From positions 1-59,302 of the forward strand of contig NZ_RXOM01000023.1 of assembly GCF_008692195.1 (NCBI RefSeq): DNA of 59,302 nucleotides. Reading direction: 5' to 3'. Origin of the DNA: Salegentibacter sp. R32. GTDB lineage: Bacteria > Bacteroidota > Bacteroidia > Flavobacteriales > Flavobacteriaceae. Positions 9,258 to 18,600 of the stretch are shown piece by piece. The notes beneath the pieces are model-generated. The model had not been told where the DNA came from. It saw only the letters and a program-made list of their open reading frames with translations, and searched no databases. Position 1 is the stretch's first letter, and each line of letters begins with the position of its first letter. Made by a program: the position numbers and the translations under genes.

Positions 9258-10370
9258 CTATTTTGTTTTACTTTTTAACGCCTCATTAACGCTAATCTTT
9301 TGATTATTCTTAAAAGCAACAATATAACAATTTTTATAACCTACCTCTTTAGCTTGTCGTTGTTTTTCTTGAATGGCTAAATAATCTGAAGTACTTCCGA
9401 AATAATATTTATACAGTTCCCCTTCTTTTTGCCGACTTACACCCTCCAATCCTTTAAAGTTATAGGGCTTGGTTGCTAAAGGTTGCGAACCGGCTGCTAA
9501 TTGAACTTTGAAAGTGATATTATCGTAAACTTCTGAAGAAGAAGATGTATTTTCTATGGTTGAAACAGAAGGGGTTTCTACTGTGGTTGCTTGTAAGTTT
9601 AAGCTACTTTTGTAATTTAAAATACCTTCAATAATAGAAGCTGCCATTTTTTGTTGACCAGCATTGGAATTTAAAAACCTTCCTTCACTATTATTGGTTA
9701 AAAAACCAGTCTCTACCAAAACACTAGGCATGTAAGTTTTTCTGAGTACCAGAAATCCAGCTTGTTTAACTCCCCTATCGGTTCTTTTTAACTTATTGGT
9801 GAATCCCTTCTGTACAAAATCTGCCAATAAAATACTTTGATCTAAGTATTCTTCCTGCATTAAAGTCATACCAATATAAGAAGCCGGGGAATTAGGGTCG
9901 AAACCTCCATACTTTACTTCGTAATCTTCTTCCAAATAAATTACAGAGTTTTCTTTCATCGCAATTTTTAAATTATCTGCGTTTCTATGCAACCCAAGCA
10001 CAAAAGTTTCCGTACCATGAGCTTGAGAATCGTGAGCATTGCAATGTACACTTACAAATAAGTCCGCATTCGCTTCATTGGCAATTTCAGCCCTTTCATC
10101 TAATGGGATAAAAACATCGGTAGTTCTCGTATAAACAACTTTTACATCAGGATGCTTTTTTAATTCGGCACCAATTTTTAAAATAATGCTCAGCGCAATA
10201 TCTTTTTCTTTATATCCATTACCTCGGTTCCCGGGGTCTTTTCCTCCGTGACCTGCATCTAGCACCACTACAAATTTTTCTGTAGGTGGATTGGTTGCTG
10301 CAAATCCGTGAAAATTCAACAGGATTAAAAAGAGAACTATTATAATAAAAGAAAATTTATTCGTTTTCAT
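9258..10370 (-). CDS. N-acetylmuramoyl-L-alanine amidase (Amidase_3) with C-terminal SPOR-like domain
   Basis: 370 residues with a signal peptide (FIIIVLFLILLNFHGFAA). The Amidase_3 domain spans about 32-250: zinc-site motif LDAGHGGKDPG with His41, SVHCNAH near 108, and VLVETGFLTN with the catalytic Glu near 217. Residues about 285-370 (FKVQLAAGSQPL ... YKYYFGSTSDY ... AKEVGYKNCYIVAF) fit a SPOR-like peptidoglycan-binding repeat. It cleaves the stem peptide from MurNAc in cell separation and wall turnover. It is transcribed divergently from lptD and heads the minus-strand run down to bshA. Confidence 0.92.
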   Translation of the reverse strand: MKTNKFSFIIIVLFLILLNFHGFAATNPPTEKFVVVLDAGHGGKDPGNRGNGYKEKDIALSIILKIGAELKKHPDVKVVYTRTTDVFIPLDERAEIANEANADLFVSVHCNAHDSQAHGTETFVLGLHRNADNLKIAMKENSVIYLEEDYEVKYGGFDPNSPASYIGMTLMQEEYLDQSILLADFVQKGFTNKLKRTDRGVKQAGFLVLRKTYMPSVLVETGFLTNNSEGRFLNSNAGQQKMAASIIEGILNYKSSLNLQATTVETPSVSTIENTSSSSEVYDNITFKVQLAAGSQPLATKPYNFKGLEGVSRQKEGELYKYYFGSTSDYLAIQEKQRQAKEVGYKNCYIVAFKNNQKISVNEALKSKTK

Positions 10371-10503
10371 AATGAAAGAGTTAGTGGCCTAATTTTTGCT
10401 AAAATTTCAATTTTATAAAAAACTACGTTTAGCTTTCAAAAATATATGTAATTTTGGGCTTTCAAAAAGCAGGCCAAACGATACAAAAATAGTACTATTA
10501 GCA

Positions 10504-13218
10504 TTGCAACCAAATCTAAAATACACACTTTTATTTTATTTAGTACCAGTATTTTTTTTGGGTAGTTTATACGCACAGCAAAGAGATTCGTTAACTCCTG
10601 TAAATCAACACTTAAATACTCCAGAAATCATTCCTTTTAACGAGTTGAATGGTTTTTTACTTCGTGAAAGTAATATTGTTGAATTGGATACCGTACTTAT
10701 CGATTCTGTAAAACCGAAGCAAAAAAACGATAGTTTCTTAACCGATAATATTGTTTCTACAGCTAAAGATTACATTCGCTTTGATAGGCAAAATGAGCGG
10801 GCTTACCTGTATGACCAAGCAAAAATTGTGTATGGTGATTTAACTATTGAAGCCGGATTGATTATTCTGGACAATACTAAACAAGAGGTTTATGCTTTCG
10901 GAATTAAAGATTCCACAGGAAATTATACGCAACGTCCGGTTTTTACACAAGCTCAAAATGTAGTAGAACCAGACAGTATTCGGTTTAATTTTAAGACTGA
11001 AAAAGCATTGGTTTATAATTCCCGGACTGATCAAGGCGCATTTAAAGTTAAAGGTGAAGTGACCAAAAGGCAAAATGATTCTGTCTATTACATGAAAAAT
11101 GTAAAATTCACCACTTCTGAAGATGTCGACGATCCTGAGTATTATTTCTATGCTCGGAAAATTAAAATGGTTCCCGATAAGAAAATCGTTTCCGGTTTTG
11201 TAAACATGTATATTGCTGATGTCCCCACTCCGCTCGGCTTACCCTTTGGTTATTTTCCATTGACTGACGATAGGGCTTCGGGTTTTATTATTCCTTCCTT
11301 TGGAGATAATGCGCAACGGGGTTATTTTTTACAAAATGGTGGATATTATTTTGCCATTAGTGATTATGCAGATTTAACCACGACAGGAAGTTATTATACT
11401 AATGGAAGTTACGATTTAAGAATGCAATCCAATTACAAAAAGCGGTATAAATTTTCCGGTGCTTTTAATTTCAGGTATGAAAAACTATTGAATAGTGAAC
11501 CCGGTTTCCCCGATTATTCAGAGCAATCTATATATAATATTACCTGGAACCACTCACAAGATTCCAAATCCAATCCAAACTCCAGGTTTTCTGCTTCGGT
11601 GAACTTGGGAAGTAGTCAATATTATCAACGAACCATTAACCAAACCAACACCGGTAACTTTTTAAATAACTCCTTAAGTTCTTCCGTGTCTTATAATAAA
11701 ACTTTTCAAGGGGAGCCACAGGTGAATTTTACAGCTGCCGCCACCCATACCCAAAATAGTAGAAGCGGAGAAATTAATATGACACTTCCTACCATTCAGG
11801 CCAGTATGTCCAGAATTTACCCGTTTGCTCCCAAAGTAGGTACAAAAAGTGGAATTATAGAAAATATTAATTTTAACTATAGTGTAAGAGGTGAAAATAG
11901 GTACAATACCAATGATTCTTTATTTTTTAAGCCTCAAATGTTTCGTGATGCGGTAAGTGGAATTCAACACACTGTTCCCATTAATACCAATTTCAAAATA
12001 TTTAATTATTTTAGTGTGAGTGCCGGGACTTCTTACCAAGAGAATTGGGTCTTTAAAACTTACGAGAGATCCTATAATGAAACTACTCAAGAAGTAGAAA
12101 GAGATACCGTAAGAGGTTTTGATGCTTACCGAACGTATAACTTCAGCACTAGTGTCGGTACTACAGTTTATGGAATGTTCAACTTTGGGAAAGACAAAAA
12201 AATACAGGCCATACGGCATGTAATAAGACCTAGCGTGAGTTACAGTATAAACCCGAAGTTTGACGAATTTTACGATACTTATTTAATCCCTGCCACTTCC
12301 GGTTTGGAAGAAGAAGTGGTTGAATATTCAAGATTTCAAGGAACACTTTATGGAGCACCTAGTAATCGCTATTCCAGTAGTATAGGTTTTAATCTCACCA
12401 ACGATTTTGAAGCGAAAATCACCCCGAAAGATTCTTTAGCCGAAGAACCCATCAAGCGAAAACTATTAAGCAATCTTTCCTTTAATACTTCGTATGATTT
12501 AGCGGCCGATTCTTTAGCCCTTTCTCCCTTACAAGTTCGCGGTACTTTACCAGTGATAAAAGATAAGTTGGATGTGAATTTTAATGCGGCATTAGATCCT
12601 TATGCATTAAATAATAATAATAATCCTATAGATGAATGGAATATTAACAACGGTGGGAGCTTATTTAGGTTAACCCGTGCGAATGCGAGTTTCGGATATT
12701 CATTCTCCAACAAAGATTTTGAAAGTACAACCGACAAAAACAGTGATAAAACTGAAAATGATACTTTTAGACAAGGAGGAAGACAAGACGACCTTTTTGG
12801 TAAAGGGATGAATACCGATGGTACTTTTGAGGATGAAGAAGACGATGACGAACCTATTGAAAACGATACCGAACGTTACAACTATACTATTCCTTGGGAT
12901 TTAAGGCTTTCCTACACAGTTACCTACAATAACAATGCACGACAAAATGAAATTTCATCACATTCCTTAATGTTTTCGGGAAATGTAGAATTATCGCCAC
13001 GTTGGTCGGTAGGAGCTTCTTCAGGTTATGATATTAAAAATAAAGGATTTACCTTTACACAACTTAGATTTCAGCGTGATTTAGAAAGTTGGAGAATGAG
13101 CTTTAACTGGACGCCTTTCGGTACGCGAGAATCTTGGTATTTTTATATTGGTATTAAAGCCAGTGTACTTAGTGATATTAAGTACGATAAAAACAGGGAA
13201 AGAGATAGAAACCTCTAA
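10504..13218 (+). CDS. lptD: LPS-assembly protein LptD (OstA-like outer-membrane translocon)
   Basis: Large outer-membrane protein: a periplasmic OstA/LptA-like beta-jellyroll (about mature residues 80-240, e.g. FDRQNERAYLYDQAKIVYGD) followed by a long barrel domain. It inserts lipopolysaccharide into the outer leaflet with LptE. The frame is open back to a TTG at 10396, but I prefer the TTG at 10504. It puts the signal peptide (LKYTLLFYLVPVFFLGSLYAQ) at the N-terminus and leaves a TAATTTTG promoter-like element (10449-10456) upstream. No ATG is available in either version. An acidic tract near the C-terminus (EDEEDDDEP) is probably a periplasmic or surface loop. Confidence 0.88.
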   Translation: MQPNLKYTLLFYLVPVFFLGSLYAQQRDSLTPVNQHLNTPEIIPFNELNGFLLRESNIVELDTVLIDSVKPKQKNDSFLTDNIVSTAKDYIRFDRQNERAYLYDQAKIVYGDLTIEAGLIILDNTKQEVYAFGIKDSTGNYTQRPVFTQAQNVVEPDSIRFNFKTEKALVYNSRTDQGAFKVKGEVTKRQNDSVYYMKNVKFTTSEDVDDPEYYFYARKIKMVPDKKIVSGFVNMYIADVPTPLGLPFGYFPLTDDRASGFIIPSFGDNAQRGYFLQNGGYYFAISDYADLTTTGSYYTNGSYDLRMQSNYKKRYKFSGAFNFRYEKLLNSEPGFPDYSEQSIYNITWNHSQDSKSNPNSRFSASVNLGSSQYYQRTINQTNTGNFLNNSLSSSVSYNKTFQGEPQVNFTAAATHTQNSRSGEINMTLPTIQASMSRIYPFAPKVGTKSGIIENINFNYSVRGENRYNTNDSLFFKPQMFRDAVSGIQHTVPINTNFKIFNYFSVSAGTSYQENWVFKTYERSYNETTQEVERDTVRGFDAYRTYNFSTSVGTTVYGMFNFGKDKKIQAIRHVIRPSVSYSINPKFDEFYDTYLIPATSGLEEEVVEYSRFQGTLYGAPSNRYSSSIGFNLTNDFEAKITPKDSLAEEPIKRKLLSNLSFNTSYDLAADSLALSPLQVRGTLPVIKDKLDVNFNAALDPYALNNNNNPIDEWNINNGGSLFRLTRANASFGYSFSNKDFESTTDKNSDKTENDTFRQGGRQDDLFGKGMNTDGTFEDEEDDDEPIENDTERYNYTIPWDLRLSYTVTYNNNARQNEISSHSLMFSGNVELSPRWSVGASSGYDIKNKGFTFTQLRFQRDLESWRMSFNWTPFGTRESWYFYIGIKASVLSDIKYDKNRERDRNL

Positions 13219-13228
13219 ACTATTCAAG

Positions 13229-13615
13229 ATGAAAAAAATTATTACCACCAAAAATGCTCCGGCTCCCATTGGGCCATATAATCAAGCAGTACTTAATGGT
13301 TATACTTTATATACTTCTGGGCAAATTGCAATCGACCCAATTACGAATGAATTATTTAAAGGTTCTTTGGAAGAAGAAACCCATTTAGTAATGAAAAATT
13401 TAGAGGCGATTTTAAAACAAGCCGATATGACCTTTGAAAATGTGATTAAAACTTCCATTTTCATTAGTGATATGAATAACTTCAGCATCATTAATAAAAT
13501 TTATGCGGAATATTTTAATGAAGAAACCGCTCCGGCACGAGAAACCGTTGAAGTAGCCAACCTTCCAAAATTTGTAAATGTAGAAATTAGTGCAATTGCC
13601 GTGATGGATGCATAA
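13229..13615 (+). CDS. ridA: RidA-family reactive imine/enamine deaminase
   Basis: 128 residues from the ATG at 13229. The frame also opens upstream at 13148, but the family begins with the MKKIITTKNAPAPIGPYNQA-type segment seen here. Family signatures: APAPIGPYNQAV at the N-terminus, LYTSGQIAIDP near 32, and an Arg in APARETVEVANLP near 105 that anchors the substrate carboxylate. It hydrolyses 2-aminoacrylate and related imines formed by PLP enzymes. It starts 10 bp after the lptD stop, so it is probably co-transcribed. Confidence 0.92.
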   Translation: MKKIITTKNAPAPIGPYNQAVLNGYTLYTSGQIAIDPITNELFKGSLEEETHLVMKNLEAILKQADMTFENVIKTSIFISDMNNFSIINKIYAEYFNEETAPARETVEVANLPKFVNVEISAIAVMDA

Positions 13616-13657
13616 TATTCTATCTTTTTATTACATTTAGCAACCAAACAAATATCC

Positions 13658-15385
13658 ATGTTGCTATCTACGTTAGATTGGCTATTCATTATAGCCTTTT
13701 TTTTAATTAGTTTATTTATAGGAATTTTAGTGGCTCGCCGTAGTGGGAAAAACGCCAAAAACTTTTTCCTCTCCGGAAGAAATATGCCTTGGTGGATTTT
13801 AGGGGTTTCCATGGTGGCAACTACTTTTGCTGCCGATACGCCTGGCTTGGTAGCCGGAATCGTAAGAAAGGATGGAGTCTTTGGGAACTGGATTTGGTGG
13901 AGTTTTCTACTCACCGGAATGCTAACCGTTTTCTTTTATGCAAAGCTCTGGCGAAAAAGTAACATTACCACCGATTTAGAGTTTTATGAACTTCGCTATA
14001 GTGGAAAAAGTGCCGCTTTTCTACGAGGTTTTCGGGCTTTATATTTAGGGGTTTTCTTCAACATTGTAATTATGGCTTCGGTTTGTTTGGCTGCCATCAA
14101 AATTGGGCATGTGATGTTTAATTTTTCTGCTTGGGAAACTTTAGTCATTGCTTCTATAGTCACGGTTACTTATTCTATGTTGGGTGGTTTGCAGGGCGTT
14201 TTAATTACCGATTTTGTTCAGTTTATTATCGCGATGGTCGGAAGTATTTGGGCAAGTGTTTACATTATTAATTTACCTGAAGTTGGTGGGTTATCTTCCC
14301 TACTCTCTCATCCTGAAGTAAGTGAAAACACCAATCTTCTCCCCGATTTTTCGAAACCGGAATTATTTATTCCGTTATTGATTATTCCTTTGGCGGTGCA
14401 ATGGTGGAGCGTTTGGTATCCCGGTTCTGAACCCGGTGGCGGTGGTTATATCGCACAGCGAATGTTAGCCGCAAAAAATGAAAAACACGCTGTTTGGGCA
14501 ACTATGTTTTTCAATTTAGCGCATTACGCCATAAGACCTTGGCCGTGGATTTTAATTGGTTTAGCTTCGATTGTCATCTTTCCGGATTTAGCAAGTTTGC
14601 AAAATGCTTTTCCTAATTTGGATAGTTCATTTGTAAAAGACGATTTATCCTATTCAGCGATGTTAACCTATTTACCCTCCGGTTTATTAGGAATTGTGGC
14701 AACGTCCTTAATAGCGGCTTTTATGAGTACCATTTCTACGCATTTAAACTGGGGAAGTAGTTATGTAGTTAACGATTTTTATGCCCGATTTGTCAATCCT
14801 GAAGCTACCGAAAAGAAAAAAGTTTTTGTAGGTAGAATAGCTACTTTTTTAATGATGATTGCTGCCGGCTTACTCTCTTTAATTTTAGAAGAAGCAAGGG
14901 ACGCGTTCAACCTTTTGTTACAAATTGGGGCAGGAACCGGATTGTTGTTTATTCTTCGTTGGTTTTGGTTACGCATTAATCCATATAGTGAAATTGCGGC
15001 GATGCTGAGCTCTTTTAGTATTGCTATTTTCTTTTTTGTAAATAGTAAATTAGATGAGCCGTTTATCTCTTGGGAAAGTCATTGGGAATTGGTTTTCGGA
15101 GTAGTTCTAACGACTATCATTTGGGTAGTGACCACTTTATTAACAAAACCAAGCAATGAAGAAACCTTAACTAATTTTCAAAACTTGGTTTTTGATAAGG
15201 AAGGAAAATTTCATTATTTCAACTATAAGGTCTTAGCTTTTTTTGCAGGAACTATTGGAATTTACTCCATTCTCTTCGGAACGGGATTTTGGATTTATAC
15301 AGAAATCACTTCAGCAATCATCGCTTATCTTATCGCTACGGTTTGCAGTTTATTTATTTGGAAGAATTGGAGTAAGATTGTTTAG
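13658..15385 (+). CDS. Sodium:solute symporter (SSS family)
   Basis: 575 residues with about 13-14 hydrophobic spans, the size of SSS transporters. Typical features are FLSGRNMPWWILGVSMVATT near residue 40, the TADTPG-like helix-1 break (FAADTPGLV), and TYSMLGGLQGVLITDFVQF near 170-188, matching the SSS signature region. It co-transports a solute with sodium; the substrate cannot be told from sequence. It follows ridA by 42 bp and is the last gene before a repeat-rich intergenic region. Confidence 0.9.
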   Translation: MLLSTLDWLFIIAFFLISLFIGILVARRSGKNAKNFFLSGRNMPWWILGVSMVATTFAADTPGLVAGIVRKDGVFGNWIWWSFLLTGMLTVFFYAKLWRKSNITTDLEFYELRYSGKSAAFLRGFRALYLGVFFNIVIMASVCLAAIKIGHVMFNFSAWETLVIASIVTVTYSMLGGLQGVLITDFVQFIIAMVGSIWASVYIINLPEVGGLSSLLSHPEVSENTNLLPDFSKPELFIPLLIIPLAVQWWSVWYPGSEPGGGGYIAQRMLAAKNEKHAVWATMFFNLAHYAIRPWPWILIGLASIVIFPDLASLQNAFPNLDSSFVKDDLSYSAMLTYLPSGLLGIVATSLIAAFMSTISTHLNWGSSYVVNDFYARFVNPEATEKKKVFVGRIATFLMMIAAGLLSLILEEARDAFNLLLQIGAGTGLLFILRWFWLRINPYSEIAAMLSSFSIAIFFFVNSKLDEPFISWESHWELVFGVVLTTIIWVVTTLLTKPSNEETLTNFQNLVFDKEGKFHYFNYKVLAFFAGTIGIYSILFGTGFWIYTEITSAIIAYLIATVCSLFIWKNWSKIV

Positions 15386-15442
15386 TTTATCCACTATTTA
15401 AATGAATTATCTTTTACTTGATAAAAATTTCAACCAATGTCT

Positions 15443-15462
15443 GTTCGAGCGGAGTCGAGAAC
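15443..15462. repeat. Short dispersed palindromic repeat
   Basis: An imperfect palindrome running from GTTCGAGCGG to AGTCGAGAAC. This unit is of a type often dispersed between genes in Bacteroidota genomes. It occurs once in this window, in the 297-bp space between the convergent symporter and tamB genes. Apart from this and the next repeat, that space holds no gene that I can see. Confidence 0.5.
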
Positions 15463-15511
15463 TATACAAAGTAAATTATCAAGTAATCAAACTGCGAAAA
15501 ATATTTTAAAT

Positions 15512-15596
15512 ATTTCCTGCAAGGTTTACAAAACCTTGTAGGTATTAATTCCCTAAAAAAGCAAACCTACAAGTTCAAAAAGACCTTGCAGGAAAT
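15512..15596. repeat. Pair of inverted REP-like elements forming a large hairpin
   Basis: Two 32-nt units face each other: 15512-15543 (begins ATTTCCTGCAAGGT, ends ACCTTGTAGGT) and 15565-15596 (the reverse complement with a few changes). Each unit is itself an imperfect palindrome. A third unit lies at 36942-36973 inside the pigment operon. Placed between convergent symporter and tamB genes, it may serve as a bidirectional transcription stop, although no long T-run follows. The dispersed, non-coding, palindromic nature suggests a REP/MITE-like family. Confidence 0.75.
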
Positions 15597-15682
15597 CTTG
15601 TTGCAAACTATTTCACAAAGATTTTCAGCTTCCAGTATTCTCTTTAATCAAAAACAATTTTATTAGATTAAATGCTATAATT

Positions 15683-18600
15683 TTATTTCCCCGGAAATAC
15701 GATATAATCCGGCGCAAGGGATTTGGGATTTTCCTCTATTTCTTCAGGAACCTGTTCTACTTTTAGTTCTTTATTTAAAATTTTATAGATAAGTTCTTTG
15801 AATGTATCAAAATCTACCGAATACGATAAACCAACACCTTGGGTATATCCCCACTGCTGACCAATGTATTGAATGTTATTTTCCCGGTTAAATAAGTTAG
15901 CGCGCAAAGTTCCTTCTTCATTCAGTAATAATTCAACTTCTACATTACCCACCACCACAGATTGCGTAACTCCGCCAATAGGAACCCCTACCCGTCCGTT
16001 TACCAAAACACGTTCGCTAATTTGGGTCGATAAAGTCACCCCAAATCTATCGGCAGTATCTTGGTCTGGAGTTCTGTCTCCTTGTACATAATTAATTCCG
16101 ACTTTAAACTTTCCATCATCATCGCCAAAAATATTATCGAATAAACCGGAAGCACGTTCTGCAATTAAATTTCCGGGAGCATTTTGTCCAATAGTATATT
16201 GACTAAAAAAGCTTCCTTGGGTAATTAAAGAAAGAGCTTGAATTTCCGTGTTCTGTCGGTCACTAATTCTATATTGAAGTTCTGATTTCACGACGGAACT
16301 CAAATTAGGATATTCCAAATCGAAGGTGATATCGGTTTCGGTTAATTCGCCATTTAAGTTAATATAAACTTCAACAGGGATATTTCGGTTAATAACAGGG
16401 TTTTCCAGTAAAATTGCGGGATTTGCTTCGGCCCTATACAAAGCACGCACATTTAAATCGGCACGGGTTGGGCTTCCATCCCAAGTGATGTTTCCGCCGG
16501 GAACTACTTCAAATTCTTTTTGAACTAAGCCAGCATATTTAAAGTTGTAAATACCATCATACACCACAAAATCTCCCCACATATTAAATTTTCCGTTGGT
16601 GCTTATTTCCATTAAAAGGGTTCCCGCTCCACTTCCCCGTAATGAACTTCCACTGTTTTGGTCGATAACAATTTCTACTTCCGCTTCATTGGTCACATCC
16701 AGTTCAAAATTAAGTTCAAGTCCTTTTACTTCTTTCACCTTAATTTCCTTTCCTTCTTGTCTGGCTTGTTTTTCTTCAGCAGTTAAAAAATAGATATAAG
16801 AATTATCACCAATGGTTTCGGTATCGTTCAGTGGAATTTTAAAAATAGTTCCTTCTTGTGTTTCCGCATTTACATTAATGACTAATTCTTCGGTAGGTCC
16901 GGCTATATTGGCGCTACCGCTAATAAAAGCAGTTCCGTAGTAAAGCGCTTCTTCAGTATAATCTGTATCGAGTACCAATAACCTTTGTGGGGCATCAAGG
17001 TCTAAATCCAATCTCCAATTTTTAAACCCATCGTGAGAAATGGTTCCATCTACCGCACCTTTGGTTTTATATTTTGTATCAACAAAATCTACATTATTGA
17101 ATAAGAATTGCTGTTGAGTCAAATCTACCACTGCATTTTGCTGAAGGTTTAAATCTACATTGAGATAAGGAACCGTTAGCCCGGCATCTTTTAAGGTTAA
17201 CCTTCCGGTAATGTCAGGATTTCGATAATCACCAGAAATTTTAGCATTTCCGTAGGCCAATCCACGAATATTAGAAATCACATCGGCTCCCAACGCACTA
17301 AAAGCGCTTAATTTAAAACTGTCGAGATTGACATTAAGATTAATACTAGGGTTTTCATCACTTACATCTAAATTCCCTGAAGCTTGGAGAAAATCGTATT
17401 CATCATCTCCCAAAAGTGCTTCAATGTTATACTGAGTTAAACTTTCGTTTCCTTCAATATCCAAATTTAAATCTCCATACGTTACTTCGTTTACTGCAAT
17501 ATCATCAATGGTCAACGAGGATGTGGGATAATAAACTCCTTTTTCTTGGGAAAAATTAAGTTTTCCGTTTACAATTCCGGCTAAATTTAAACTATCGATG
17601 GAAGGCGTGATTTTAGCAAGATCTACGTTATCAAACTTTAAATTGAAATTTTTATAAGTTGTATCCTTTGCCTCTCCACTTAATCTAATTTCTTCATCTT
17701 GATGAGTTAAGGTAAGCGTATCTATTCGGAACTGCTTAAAGTCTTTATCAAATACAAAAGTTTGGTTTTTGGTGTTGTTTTTATTGAAATACCACTTGCT
17801 GTCTTTAAATTTTATATCAGATTTCCGAACTCCCACTACCGACTTTTGCTCTTCATTAATCGTATGAAAAAAGCTGAAATTAAAATCGTCGTTATTATTT
17901 TTTCCGCCTTTAAATTCAGATCTTATAAAAAGTGTATCGTTGAGGGTTACATTAATTAAATTGAAATCTGAAGCATTATAAAAATTGGTAGAAATACTAT
18001 CAACTTCTACATAAGTGTTAAACAGCGGGTTGGTATTATCAATTTGAAGATTCACCTGCTGAAACATATTTTCAAATACATTTATCTGCGGTGACCTAAA
18101 AGTAAGTTCGAAATCGGAATCTTCTGATTGTACACTCCCTTTGATGAATGTATTGGGCGCTAATTCAATATCGGGAAAGAAAACTTCAACAATCTTATTA
18201 TAAATATCAAAGTTAAAATCGAGGTACTGACTTCCTTCAATAGGAATCGGATCATAATTGGTGTACAAACTTCCCACAGCATTTTGAAATAATGCCGGGA
18301 CTTGATTCACCTGAAAAATTCCTTCTACTTCCCCACTAATAATATCTGGTGAGTTAATAGTAATAGTTCTTACCTGATTTTCGAAACTAGAGGTTAGTTC
18401 CAGTTCTTCAAATTCAAAAAGGTTATCCTGATTTTTATAGCTAAAGTTTTGTAAATAAAGCGAACCGGTCACATCATCTAGGTTTTTCCCCTCCATTTTC
18501 ATGAGAATATCCCCTTTCATAATCGATAAGGTATCACGCTCTACAAACTTCAATGCATACAAATCAGCATATTTTACATTCGCTTTAAAATCGTAAATGT

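Noticed and set aside
13148-13228. Extended N-terminus of RidA
   Set aside because: The extra 27 residues lie within the 3' end of lptD in another frame and are absent from the family; the ATG at 13229 gives the standard start.
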